A program made the position numbers and the translations under genes. This document shows positions 55,160 to 64,000 of a stretch of 64,000 nt of DNA, piece by piece. Source of the DNA: Epiperipatus broadwayi (Eukaryota; Onychophora; Udeonychophora; Euonychophora; Peripatidae); assembly GCA_028023455.1 (NCBI GenBank), contig JAQFVV010013070.1, forward strand, positions 207,001 through 271,000, in the 5' to 3' direction. How positions within the stretch are numbered: the stretch's first letter is position 1; every line of letters starts with the position of its first letter. The notes beneath the pieces are model-generated. The model had not been told where the DNA came from. It worked only from the letters and a program-made list of their open reading frames with translations, and made no database searches.

Positions 55160-55468
55160 ATGTTTTTATATACACTAGTCTCGTATTGCTGGTACATGAA
55201 TTGGTTGTTGAGACCGCTTTGTTTTTATTTTCCAAGGATTCTTTACACGGCAAAGTCCGTTCTTTCGCTCATTGCAAGTTTTCCAGGCAGAGGGTGTTCA
55301 CAAATGGCACCCCTGGGAATTAAACGCAATCGTCACACAGTCGCTAAGTTTCGGCTGTTTCGTCAAAATACTTTCCTACGGGTTAGCGGCGAGATGCCCT
55401 CCGTAATTATTCCGGATTTTCAATATTGTTTCATTTTATATTTATTTTACAAAGCATCCGTGACTTAA
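55160..55468 (+). CDS. 102-residue LTR-internal frame of unknown function
   Basis: The protein starts MFLYTLVSYCWYMNWLLRPL, with a hydrophobic N-terminal half, and has a basic middle (GIKRNRHTVAKFRLFRQNTF). The second LTR at 60649-60957 encodes exactly the same residues. Because the LTRs are ~99.5% identical overall, this conservation is expected without selection. No family was recognised. Confidence 0.2.
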   Translation: MFLYTLVSYCWYMNWLLRPLCFYFPRILYTAKSVLSLIASFPGRGCSQMAPLGIKRNRHTVAKFRLFRQNTFLRVSGEMPSVIIPDFQYCFILYLFYKASVT

Positions 55469-56822
55469 ACGAGTCACACCCTCCAACTTTATAAATTCAC
55501 TGTCAGCAATACTGACCTCCCAATACAAATCTATTATTATTCTCAAATAAATGCTTTGATCACATTCCCACGTTTGCTTAGTAAGCTTTAGTCCGTTACT
55601 ATTCTCGAAATCAATAAATATTTTAGAACATTTAATTTCAAATATTTTTCTTAAACTTGTCTATTTACTCAAAGCACCTCGCACATATTCCTATCTCGTC
55701 AAGCACATTATCGTAATGCTATTAGCCCGAGGAATAGAATATATCACTCTGTTTTAAAATCTTTTGTCATTGCTGAAATATAAATGCCAACAATTATTTA
55801 ATACGCGTCCCTGTCTCATATAAGCAGACAGTGGCATTATATATATATATATTTATCTAAATAAATTGTGTGAAATTATTTTAAACTAAATTTTATCTCT
55901 TATTTTATTTGATTCCTATCACTGTCTCGGTCTATATATATATATTTTCTGCATTTCTTTTGTAAATCCATAGACGTTAATTAGCCACCCAAACTTATCT
56001 TAGTATAGAGTCTTTTGTTTCTCCCTGACCACCAGGCACCGGTAAAAGGTTATACTAGTTGTAGCATCAGATGCGTTATCATGCAGGTGGCACTGTGAAA
56101 TTTGGACTTTAGATTCGAACTTAGTATATCTAGAAGGCAACCCCTCCTAGAATGTTCAGTTTAGTGTCTGGGGTTTGAATTATGCAGTGTGTTAGCGAGA
56201 TAGACGATTCTGACCGTTACATAGTAAATTTTTTTTTCGGGTCCATGGCTTGCCCAAACATGGAGCCTCGAATATTTAAACACCCACATTTCTGTAGATC
56301 TTAATTATTTAAACACCCACATCCCTGTAGTTTAATTTTAGCATTGTGTTTTCACATTTAATTACTCAAATCCTTTATATTTTGATATATAATATTTTTC
56401 AAACTCTATATTATCTATTTGCGTGTATATTTCATATATTTTGTTTGACTCGGGCATTCAATTACTTATCCTATATAATCAGAACTTGTCCAAACATGCT
56501 ATAGTGCGATACGAGCCATCTGTATTATCTGTATTTATTGTTTCACTTAAATCACGCTATGTACGCATAGCGTAAATTACTTAAATATTGTCCCAAGTGA
56601 ATATTGTGACAATCTATGAAGATATCAAATATTGTATTTTTCTATCAAAATAAAGTTTCATCGGCTCAACGCGCAATATAGCATAATGATAAAACAAATG
56701 TTGTAATCAATATACATAAAAAAAAAATGTGAATGTTTAACGAGTGCCCGTAGTTAAATGGAATAGTTATTAAAATTAATTTTGGGAAGCTAACAGTCTA
56801 TGGATATTTTTAACTGGTGACA

Positions 56823-56835
56823 TGGCGCCCAAGGG
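56823..56835 (+). promoter_or_regulatory. Primer binding site, tRNA-Lys type
   Basis: TGGCGCCCAA is complementary to the 3' end of animal tRNA-Lys (TTGGGCGCCA) and follows CTGGTGACA, a typical LTR-end context in Ty3/gypsy elements. It lies 601 bp inside the end of the duplicated segment instead of next to it. Confidence 0.6.
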
Positions 56836-57507
56836 TAATTTCACTAAACGGAGTTACTTCTAAAATAAATTTTGTCACCAGGCTCAATTCTTTTGTATGA
56901 AATTTGTTTTCTAAACGTGTGTAAATTTTTCTTAGACCAAATAATGAGACGTGAATCGGATCAATAATTATGTCAATAAATATATATGTTTGCAAATCTT
57001 AAATAAGAAGGAACAAAATAATTATACCCGGATCTAGCAAATGTTAATATATATAAATAAAATTTGCTTGAGTTTAAAAATATATATTTTAGCGAAATAT
57101 TTTGACAGGTAGAATTTAAGAGATTTTATATATACGGGCAGTTAAAAATATATATATTGGCAGCAGATTTAAGTGAGAAATTTTAGCAGTAGTAAGAGGG
57201 CAGTAGTTGGGGTTTTAAGTGATAAATATAAAAGCAGCAATTAGGCCAACAGAACCGAGAGGGAGATAGCCTATTAGCCATTAATAAAATTGTAATTAAA
57301 CGTAATCATCGCAGAGATTTAAACAAGGAAAAATAATAAGAGTATTTTTTTTACCGTATTAGTTTTAATAAGCTCCACGTAAAACAGTTTAAACATTTTC
57401 TTTATCAGTGCGATACATTGTGTTAAAGATATATTAATATAGTTAGCGATAAAATAAAAAGTAATCATCATCATCGATCACGATAATCATCCAAAGCCAG
57501 GGGTAAT

Positions 57508-57831
57508 ATGGACAACAACCACGCTGATCAAGAACCGGACCCATCCGGATTTCTTGAATCTCCTCCAAAAAGTATGAGAACTGTCCAGCAAATGACCAAG
57601 GAAGATTCCGATCTGGATGATCTGGTGGAATTATATAAAAGAAGCGAAGAGAGGGCAAGAAAGCAGAAAGAGGAAGCCCAAAGAAAAGAGACGGAGTGTA
57701 AAAAGTTTACCAGGATGCTCCTTGACGAATTGGCACAAGCGAGAGAAGGATATAGGGCTCTCCAACGGAAATTGGAAGAATACTGCTCAGGAAATCGGAA
57801 AAAAAATGAGCGAATGCCGAGATCAAACTGA
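57508..57831 (+). CDS. gag: gag N-terminal region, coiled coil
   Basis: A 107-residue frame starting MDNNHADQEPDPSGFLESPP. After an acidic, Pro-containing head comes a long charged helix with heptad Leu (LDDLVELYKRSEERARKQKE, LLDELAQAREGYRALQRKLE), likely a multimerising coiled coil. The natural continuation moves to the next frame around 57783-57800, after which this frame gives only a short basic tail before TGA. The start was chosen because it is the first Met in the frame and precedes the helix. The downstream gag part is described separately. Confidence 0.7.
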   Translation: MDNNHADQEPDPSGFLESPPKSMRTVQQMTKEDSDLDDLVELYKRSEERARKQKEEAQRKETECKKFTRMLLDELAQAREGYRALQRKLEEYCSGNRKKNERMPRSN

Positions 57832-58624
57832 GCCAAAAATAATACAATACCTGGACAACGAAGTCCTGATAGCAAAAACAGAACCTGACGATACAAACAG
57901 TATCAACGAGGCAGTGGACCTAAACCAAAGATGTCAGGCCTCTAACGATGATCTACCACCTCCTCAAGCGCATAGTAGTGGGATAGATACAATCCACAGG
58001 ACCTTAATTCCAGATTTTGGGGTTCAAACCCAACTTGCTAAGATATTAACTGTTAAAATATTTCGAGGAGAAATAGGAGAAAACCCCCACCCACACCTGG
58101 ATAGCCTGCGGGATTTCTTTCAGTTTTATAGAACGGATCCGCATGAACAGACTGCTATCGCTAGCCATCATTTATATGGCTATGCAAAAGATTGGTGGGG
58201 CATGTTGGTGAAAAAACCAAACAACTTTACGAATTACTGTAGCCTGTTACTAAGATATTATTGGAGTGAGGATCGGCAGAGCGGAATTCTAAATACCATT
58301 TGCCAGGAAAAGTACGGAGCGATCAAGGAAACACACACGCAATTTTTCATTCGCCAGGTCAATCGCCTTCGATCACTTAACACGTTTGCGTTTTCTGATA
58401 CTCATATTATACGTACCGTTCAACAGAATATGCCGCTACCGATACAACAGCTGATGGCGGGCAGCAGAATCAAAGAGGTGGAGGAAATGGCCGAATTCTT
58501 AACCACTCTGGATTTCAGTCCCTGGGCCAAAGAACCGCCAGACAAGGTAAAGAGACCTGATAATCCGAGACTGCAGTCATCAAATTATAAAAGCAGTTAT
58601 TACCCACCAGACCCAGGATTATAG
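57790..58624 (+). CDS. gag: gag capsid region, Ty3/gypsy type, +1 frame relative to the N-terminal part
   Basis: The open frame technically extends back to 57617, but the convincing protein starts where the coiled coil crosses over (~57790). It carries a capsid-like domain: VKIFRGEIGENPHPHLDSLR (~58050-58110), HHLYGYAKDWWGML (the aromatic W-W pair of the gypsy capsid), LLLRYYWSEDRQSGILN, QEKYGAIKETHTQFFIRQVN, and FSDTHIIRTVQQNMPLPIQQ. It ends in a Pro/Lys/Ser-rich tail (PPDKVKRPDN...SSYYPPDPGL). A CCHC zinc knuckle, usual at the end of gypsy gag, is absent, as are protease and RT. The frame change could be a one-base insertion or a +1 shift site. Capsid assembly is the inferred role. Confidence 0.8.
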
Positions 58625-58975
58625 TAGTTTTTTTTTTTAAAAAAAAAAAACACAACAACAACAAAAAAAAAAAGAAATGGACACGTCACAGAATAATATA
58701 AACAGGAGATCGGATATAAACAGTGTTAAATTTAGTTCTTAAATAAAATTTTGTTGGAAGAATGGGGGGGGGGATATTAAAAAAATGTTCGCTAGATGGT
58801 AGAGTTATTAATATGATCCGGGTATATAATTCAGTTTCGTTTCTTCATTATATTTATATCCTGTACATTATGGGTTATCTTGTAAATTTTTTTTTATGCA
58901 GGCTTCATAGGTGGACACCTGTTGTAAGATCTTTTTTTTTAACAATTTTTTTTGTTCCATCACTAAGGGAATGTG
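58625..58975 (+). promoter_or_regulatory. Post-gag region with A-rich zone and polypurine tract
   Basis: A T-run then A-rich stretch (58627-58675, with CACAACAACAAC) follows the gag stop. GGAAGAATGGGGGGGGGG (58755-58772) is a strong polypurine tract for plus-strand priming. The ~200 bp after it, including TGTTCGCTAGATGG (~58785), precede the shared repeat and have no counterpart left of 53487. A weaker purine stretch AAGGGAA abuts TGTGAAACAG at 58972. Confidence 0.6.
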
Positions 58976-61704
58976 AAACAGTAAGGTCTGCTTTGCAGAT
59001 CTTCGTTTCACCTTTTCTCACCTACTTCCTACCCTCATACCTTAGTTTGAACCCCAATCTATCGTAGTGTGTCTGCAATACACTTATATACCGAAAATCC
59101 CGCCTAATTTTAAACCACGAGCACAATGCTCGTATTATATATATAACTTATTCCCAAATAAAATAAAATATTATGAATTATGTATTTGTTCACATAATTT
59201 ACATTTATTAAAAAGTAAGTTATATAAGTCGTAATTGCGCACACACTATGATATCCATTTTAAAACATATCAAAATTATAAATTGTTAGTTATTTTGTTT
59301 GGATCTATTTACAAATATATTACCGTCGTAATATATTTTGATTTAAAATAAAATTCATTTAGTAAATATTCGTTTAGTAGATAGATTCAAATATTACAAT
59401 TTAAAATAAAATAATTTTCGTTTTATTTGATAAAAATCATCCCAAATATTTCTGTTAAAATAAATGAGGGACAATAGTTTAATTATATAAGTTTATCTAA
59501 AAACAGCAGCTGTCCACTTAAGTTTTCTTTAATTAGTAGCAGTAATTTTAATTAAATCTAGTTTGTAATTCGAATGTCGACGGGGAAGTTAACAAAAGAA
59601 ATTAATTAATGTTGAATTCCTTTAGACATTCGGATAGATTTAATTACAGCAGATAAGTCCAATAATTTTGTACGCCCCAGGACAAATCTATTGTTAAATT
59701 TTACTATAAAAAGGATGTTTTTCTTTTGTTCACCATTCTAAGCTTTCTAAGCTATTCTAAGCTCTGAAAGGTCTAAGCTTTTAAAGAATTCTGAGTTGTC
59801 TAAAAGTTTCTGAGTTGTTCTAAAATTCTAATAATTTGCTAACCTTGACATGTCCGAGTAGAGGCGTTTAAGATGGCTATGTCCCATCGGAATAGCCAGC
59901 CGCTGCTCCATACCATCAAAAATTTATCACACGGATCCCGAAACTGCTGCTGCCGCTGCCAAATATGAACATTCCAGATTTTGCTGCTGAATTATAAAAC
60001 CTGCCGAACATCTACCTGCAAATGCTTCTCCAGAGGTAACCTAAATTAACCCAAGAGCTCTTGTGATCACTAACTAACATGCTATAGCTATTTAACATTG
60101 TTTTCTTATATTTCACAACTTCATTATGTATTTCTTTCATGTAGTTAAATATACTCAACATTTTGCTCTATCCTTGGGTTAATATTTTCTATTTATAAAG
60201 CTTTCTTTTATTTTATTATGATAATGTGTCAGAATCGTCTTTGACCGAGTGAACTATTCCCTCTATTGAAAATAAGACGCCGCTATTAAGGCATATTTTA
60301 AATTTATAATTTTCCAATTTTATTGTCTTGCAAATCACTCGTTCGAGGGCGATTCTTTTCTTTAATGTAACATAATCACATAGTTTAAAATCTACATGTT
60401 ATTGATTTTAATCTAATATAAGAGTATGTGCGAAGTCAATGATTAAATGTGTCCCCAAATGCATGATTGCGTATATAAATCTATACTTACTTTTCAAACC
60501 CGCAAGCATGCATTTTCTTATTTTAATTACCGTGTTCTATTTTAATTATAAAGTTCATCATTGATGTCGAGAATGTGCGGACCCTTTTAAATGAATTTCA
60601 GGGAATTTGATTGGGCATTTCTCTTAATACAAGTAAAACCCATTTAGTATGTTTTTATATACACTAGTCTCGTATTGCTGGTACATGAATTGGTTGTTGA
60701 GACCGCTTTGTTTTTATTTTCCAAGGATTCTTTACACGGCAAAGTCCGTTCTTTCGCTCATTGCAAGTTTTCCAGGCAGAGGGTGTTCACAAATGGCACC
60801 CCTGGGAATTAAACGCAATCGTCACACAGTCGCTAAGTTTCGGCTGTTTCGTCAAAATACTTTCCTACGGGTTAGCGGCGAGATGCCCTCCGTAATTATT
60901 CCGGATTTTCAATATTGTTTCATTTTATATTTATTTTACAAAGCATCCGTGACTTAAACGAGTCACACCCTCCAACTTTATAAATTCACTGTCAGCAATA
61001 CTGACCTCCCAATACAAATCTATTATTATTCTCAAATAAATGCTTTGATCACATTCCCACGTTTGCTTAGTAAGCTTTAGTCCGTTACTATTCTCGAAAT
61101 CAATAAATATTTTAGAACATTTAATTTCAAATATTTTTCTTAAACTTGTCTATTTACTCAAAGCACCTCGCACATATTCCTATCTCGTCAAGCACATTAT
61201 CGTAATGCTATTAGCCCGAGGAATAGAATATATCACTCTGTTTTAAAATCTTTTGTCATTGCTGAAATATAAATGCCAACAATTATTTAATACGCGTCCC
61301 TGTCTCATATAAGCAGACAGTGGCGTTATATATATATTTATCTAAATAAATTGTGTGAAATTATTTTAAAACTAAATTTTATCTCTTATTTTATTTGATT
61401 CCTATCACTGTCTCGGTCTATATATATATATTTTCTGCATTTCTTTTGTAAATCCATAGACGTTAATTAGCCACCCAAACTTATCTTAGTATAGAGTCTT
61501 TTGTTTCTCCCTGACCACCAGGCACCGGTAAAAGGTTATACTAGTTGTAGCATCAGATGCGTTATCACGCAGGTGGCGCTGTGAAATTTGGACTTTAGAT
61601 TCGAACTTAGTATATCTAGAAGGCAACCCCTCCTAGAATGTTCAGTTTAGTGTCTGGGGTTTGAATTATGCAGTGTGTTAGCGAGATAGACGATTCTGAC
61701 CGTT

Positions 61705-61707
<3 letters not shown>
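58976..61707 (+). repeat. 3' long terminal repeat (shared part)
   Basis: Same content and order as the 5' copy, with TATA box at 59705 and initiator A at 59735, leader ORF 59873-59968 and the 102-residue frame 60649-60957. It is preceded by TGTG, giving TGTGAAAC...GTTACA termini. It ends at CCGTTACA and is followed at once by (TA)n. Confidence 0.9.

Positions 61708-61780
<73 letters not shown>
61708..61780. repeat. (TA)n(GA)n at the right edge of the LTR element
   Basis: About 45 bp TA then about 28 bp GA, directly after GTTACA. No trace of the 600 bp that follow the left repeat (56222 on) is found beyond it. Confidence 0.95.
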
Positions 61781-61783
<3 letters not shown>

Positions 61784-63205
61784 CCCTAAATAAAATATAC
61801 TTTAAGATTTTACCTAGTAAAAGAAACATTAAGACTTACCCCCATTCTTTTTTTCTGATATTTAAAATAAATCAATTCCACCTTGGTTGACTTTACAATA
61901 AATGGAATATATAATTAGTGTATTTGATATTTTAAGAGTATGTAAAAATAATATTAGCAGTTATAGAATACAACTAATCGGTCACCTTTTCAGAATTGAA
62001 TAATAACATTTATAAAATAAATAAAGTTTCAAAGCATTAATTAGCCTAAGCTCTGAATTCACCCCGAGTAGAAAATCCAGAGTGAAACAAATATATTTTT
62101 GTATATTAAAACATAAATAAAATGTTGGCTTGTAAAACAATCTGGCAAGTGTATTAATTAATAATGCATTGTTTTAAATGGATGTTAAAAACCTTAATTC
62201 CTGAAGATTTTCTTCAACAGAGGAAAAGATTTAAAAATTCAACTCGTCAGATTGTTTGAAATTGGCATAATAATAATAACTAAAATAGACATATAAAATT
62301 AAGTGATAAATAACTATAAATAAATGACTGCACCAAAATTAAAGAAAATTAAGTCATTTGAGAGAAAATTAAATATATAGAAATCATTTAAGAGCAAATT
62401 ATGTTTTACATATTGATTAAAAAGGAAAAGTTAAATAATACATGAGAAATCTTGATAGTAGACTTTGAGATTAATTAGGCAAGCTAGATTTAGTTTCAAT
62501 AGTGGTGGTTTGAAATAATTTACCTTGCACCATTTTAAGAGTCCATATTAAAAAGTCCAGCCCATGCATGTCAGTTCTTATGTGATGGCAAGCTTCCATT
62601 AGCATACTAAAGTTCTAAGGTCAGACTTTTACTTCACTCTTGGGAAAGAGATTGGTACGGTCATGGAAGATGATGATACAGCAGGGCTGAGAAGGGCGGT
62701 GTACTAACTACTACATCATTTTAAGTTTCAAGTGACATGTAATATGTTTACAATACAGTTCTTTCAATAGTAGCTTATCTGTTAGTCATTTAAGATTCTT
62801 TAATTACATAGTTTTAGCTTAAAATCTAATCTCTGATCTAAAATCTTAAGTTTTCTTTGTTCCTTGTTTTTGAAAGATGCAATATAAGATAATGTCCAAA
62901 AATAAATTCAAATCTATTTCCAGATTAGAAATAGATTTGACAAAAATGTTTATGACAAATGAAAATCTTTAATCTTAATCCCCATTTTAAGTAAAAACTT
63001 TAATTAAAAATACCTTTCCCAGATTAAAACAATAGTGTTTCCAATCCTTTAATTATTTTTAGACAATTTACAATTCCATCTTTCATTTTGGATTTAAAAA
63101 GAAAAGTATAGTTTAATAGGAAAAAAGTACTTTAAAAAGAAAAAGTTCTATAAATGACATATAATAAAATATTTAAATTCAATATTGTTAGTAAATTTTT
63201 GCTCA
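61781..63205. other. AT-rich spacer with dispersed palindromic repeat copy 2
   Basis: 62890-62950 (GTCCAAAAATAAATTCAAAT...CAGATTAGAAATAGATTTG) is the inverted partner of 37847-37905. 62560-62740 is slightly GC-richer and unidentified. No gene was recognised. Confidence 0.5.
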
Positions 63206-63222
63206 TATATATATATATATAT

Positions 63223-64000
63223 TGTAACAAGCGTAGATGTTCGTTACATTGTTTTTTTTATTTATTAAACATGAAAGTAAATTAAAAAGTTCACATTTAA
63301 AAATTTTCTTTAAGAATTAAAAATTGAAAATAAATATCATCTTAAACTCATATATGTTAAATCGCACAGATAATGAAAAATTATTAAAATAAAACTTTAT
63401 TAAAGAAAAAGTATTTTAAAAAGATTTGGAGATAAAATTATATCTTTAAATTTATCTTTAAATATATTTTTGATTTGGAAAACAGGTTAATTAATCAAAC
63501 TGGAAATGATTGTTAATTAGTTAAATATAAACCAGCCTTGGGCATTTAAATGTAAAAACATCGGTCAGATAGGAAAACAATAGAAACTTTTAGCAAATGA
63601 AATAAATCCATTGGGAAATCGGACCTCAACGAAAAGGATTATCACATCGATGACGTAATGTTAAGCCAATCCTTCGAATATGTATAAAAGGAAAATTTGG
63701 AAATTATTAATCAGTGAGTGATTATGATTATTACGATGTGACAGATAGGTGTTAGTGCGGAGGTGCGGGAGAAGCGATTGAAGAGACGCACGATTCAATC
63801 ACTTCAGTTTTGCCAAAGAAAGAAAGAGAAATGAACTATTGTTTTCTATATTGAGGACCAACTAAATTAAAAAACCTCCGAATGAATAAATAAAACATCG
63901 GCTAAATGTATACCAATATCATCAGGATGGCGTAGGAATTCCCGTTCAAACTTACAAACGACAGAAAAAGATGAACATTTCTAAAACCGTAAGAACTTTA
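63223..64000 (+). mobile_element. Candidate second LTR (5' part), cut by the window edge
   Basis: Directly after (TA)n (63206-63222) the sequence begins TGTAACAAGCGTAGATGTTC, with the TG start expected of an LTR. It contains TGACGTAA (63651), AGCCAAT (63664), TATAAAAGG (63683) and an initiator TCAGTG (63711-63716), and AATAAATAAAA (~63883-63893) about 170 nt after the inferred start, as in U3-R of an LTR. Composition becomes richer in GC towards the edge. No partner repeat or protein is visible, so it could instead be a host promoter. Confidence 0.45.
63651..63716 (+). promoter_or_regulatory. Pol II core promoter: CRE-like site, CCAAT, TATA, initiator
   Basis: TGACGTAA at 63651, CCAAT at 63666-63670, TATAAAAGG at 63683-63691 and TCAGTG at 63711-63716 (initiator consensus TCAGTY, A at 63713). 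The A lies exactly 30 nt after the first T of the TATA box. The arrangement is unlikely in random AT-rich DNA because of the ordered spacing. Confidence 0.6.

Larger units (their letters stand above)
53487..56221 (+). repeat. 5' long terminal repeat (shared part)
   Basis: It begins AAACAGTAAGGTCTGC and ends GACCGTTACA. The base composition is clearly less AT-biased than the flanks and it holds almost no microsatellite. It contains a Pol II promoter (54215-54248), two small frames conserved in the other copy (54384-54479 and 55160-55468) and a TCTAAGC-rich stretch (54245-54345). The four bases before AAACAG (ATTC) differ from the right copy (TGTG), so the left terminus is altered or truncated. 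Confidence 0.9.
53487..61707 (+). mobile_element. Young gag-only LTR retrotransposon (Ty3/gypsy-like), ~8.2 kb
   Basis: Two direct repeats of ~2.73 kb (53487-56221, 58976-61707) enclose a ~2.75-kb interior. By eye they differ at about 13 bases and 4 small indels, so the insertion is recent. The interior has a tRNA-Lys-type primer site (56823), a gag frame (57508-58624), a poly-A/poly-T zone and a polypurine tract (58755-58772), but no protease, RT, RNase H or integrase. It must rely on another element's enzymes. Both outer ends lie in (TA)n. The primer site begins 601 bp inside the left repeat's end and the polypurine tract lies ~200 bp before the right repeat. Hence the true LTR may be ~3.4-3.5 kb with its outer ends missing here; alternatively the shared 2.73 kb is the LTR and priming is unusual. 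Confidence 0.85.

Noticed and set aside
57528-57896. 122-residue minus-strand frame opposite gag
   Set aside because: Antisense shadow of the coiled-coil codons; the plus strand has the recognisable gag.

Overview
This is a very AT-rich piece of a eukaryotic nuclear genome, almost certainly from an invertebrate animal. The evidence is degenerate LINE reverse transcriptases, several Penelope-like GIY-YIG fragments, an LTR retrotransposon with a gag-type capsid and a near-consensus Pol II promoter, inverted-repeat DNA elements, tRNA-derived SINE traces and very long (TA)n, (TTA)n and (GA)n microsatellites. No host gene, rRNA or intact tRNA could be recognised. A short block of TTAGGG-like telomeric repeat (34208-34266) fits many animal groups. 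The species cannot be fixed from the sequence alone.

Layout. 1-522 is the 3' end of a Penelope-like element (PLE) with an intact GIY-YIG domain, cut by the window edge. 3260-5935 (minus) is a decayed LINE, with a long (ATT)n on its 3' side and a compound microsatellite on its 5' side. 6440-7965 is a 41-bp minisatellite. 8311-8521 is a (TTA)n tract that flips to (TAA)n. 11870-12595 and 26130-26640 (both minus) are diverged copies of a second PLE family; the first abuts an 849-bp candidate transposon with 19-bp perfect terminal inverted repeats. 19950-21881 is a 1.9-kb candidate inverted-repeat element containing a foldback, followed by a palindromic array of ~270-bp units (22040-23090). 28110-32350 (minus) is the most complete LINE, with ORF1-like, endonuclease and reverse transcriptase remnants. 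33422-34567, 36267-36567 and 43463-43827 are non-autonomous inverted-repeat elements. 35080-35720 is another LINE scrap.

47110-48805 is a large, near-perfect head-to-head palindrome whose arms each carry a Penelope-like GIY-YIG segment. It is followed by an RTE-like LINE 3' end (49020-49912) whose tail runs into (TA)n.

The most interesting block is 53487-61707: two ~2.73-kb direct repeats, about 99.5% identical by eye, flank a short internal region with a tRNA-Lys-type primer binding site, one gag reading frame interrupted by a +1 shift, a polypurine tract, and no pol. It is a young, gag-only, non-autonomous LTR element lying between (TA)n tracts. The primer site and polypurine tract sit inside the repeat boundaries, which suggests the real LTR is ~3.4-3.5 kb and that both outer ends were lost. 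A second LTR-like sequence begins at 63223, also directly after (TA)n, with TATA, CCAAT and initiator elements, and runs off the window.

The window therefore reads as intergenic or intronic DNA built from retroelements, with microsatellites at many element borders. The only candidate functional units are retroelement parts: the intact GIY-YIG domains, the LTR promoter and gag.
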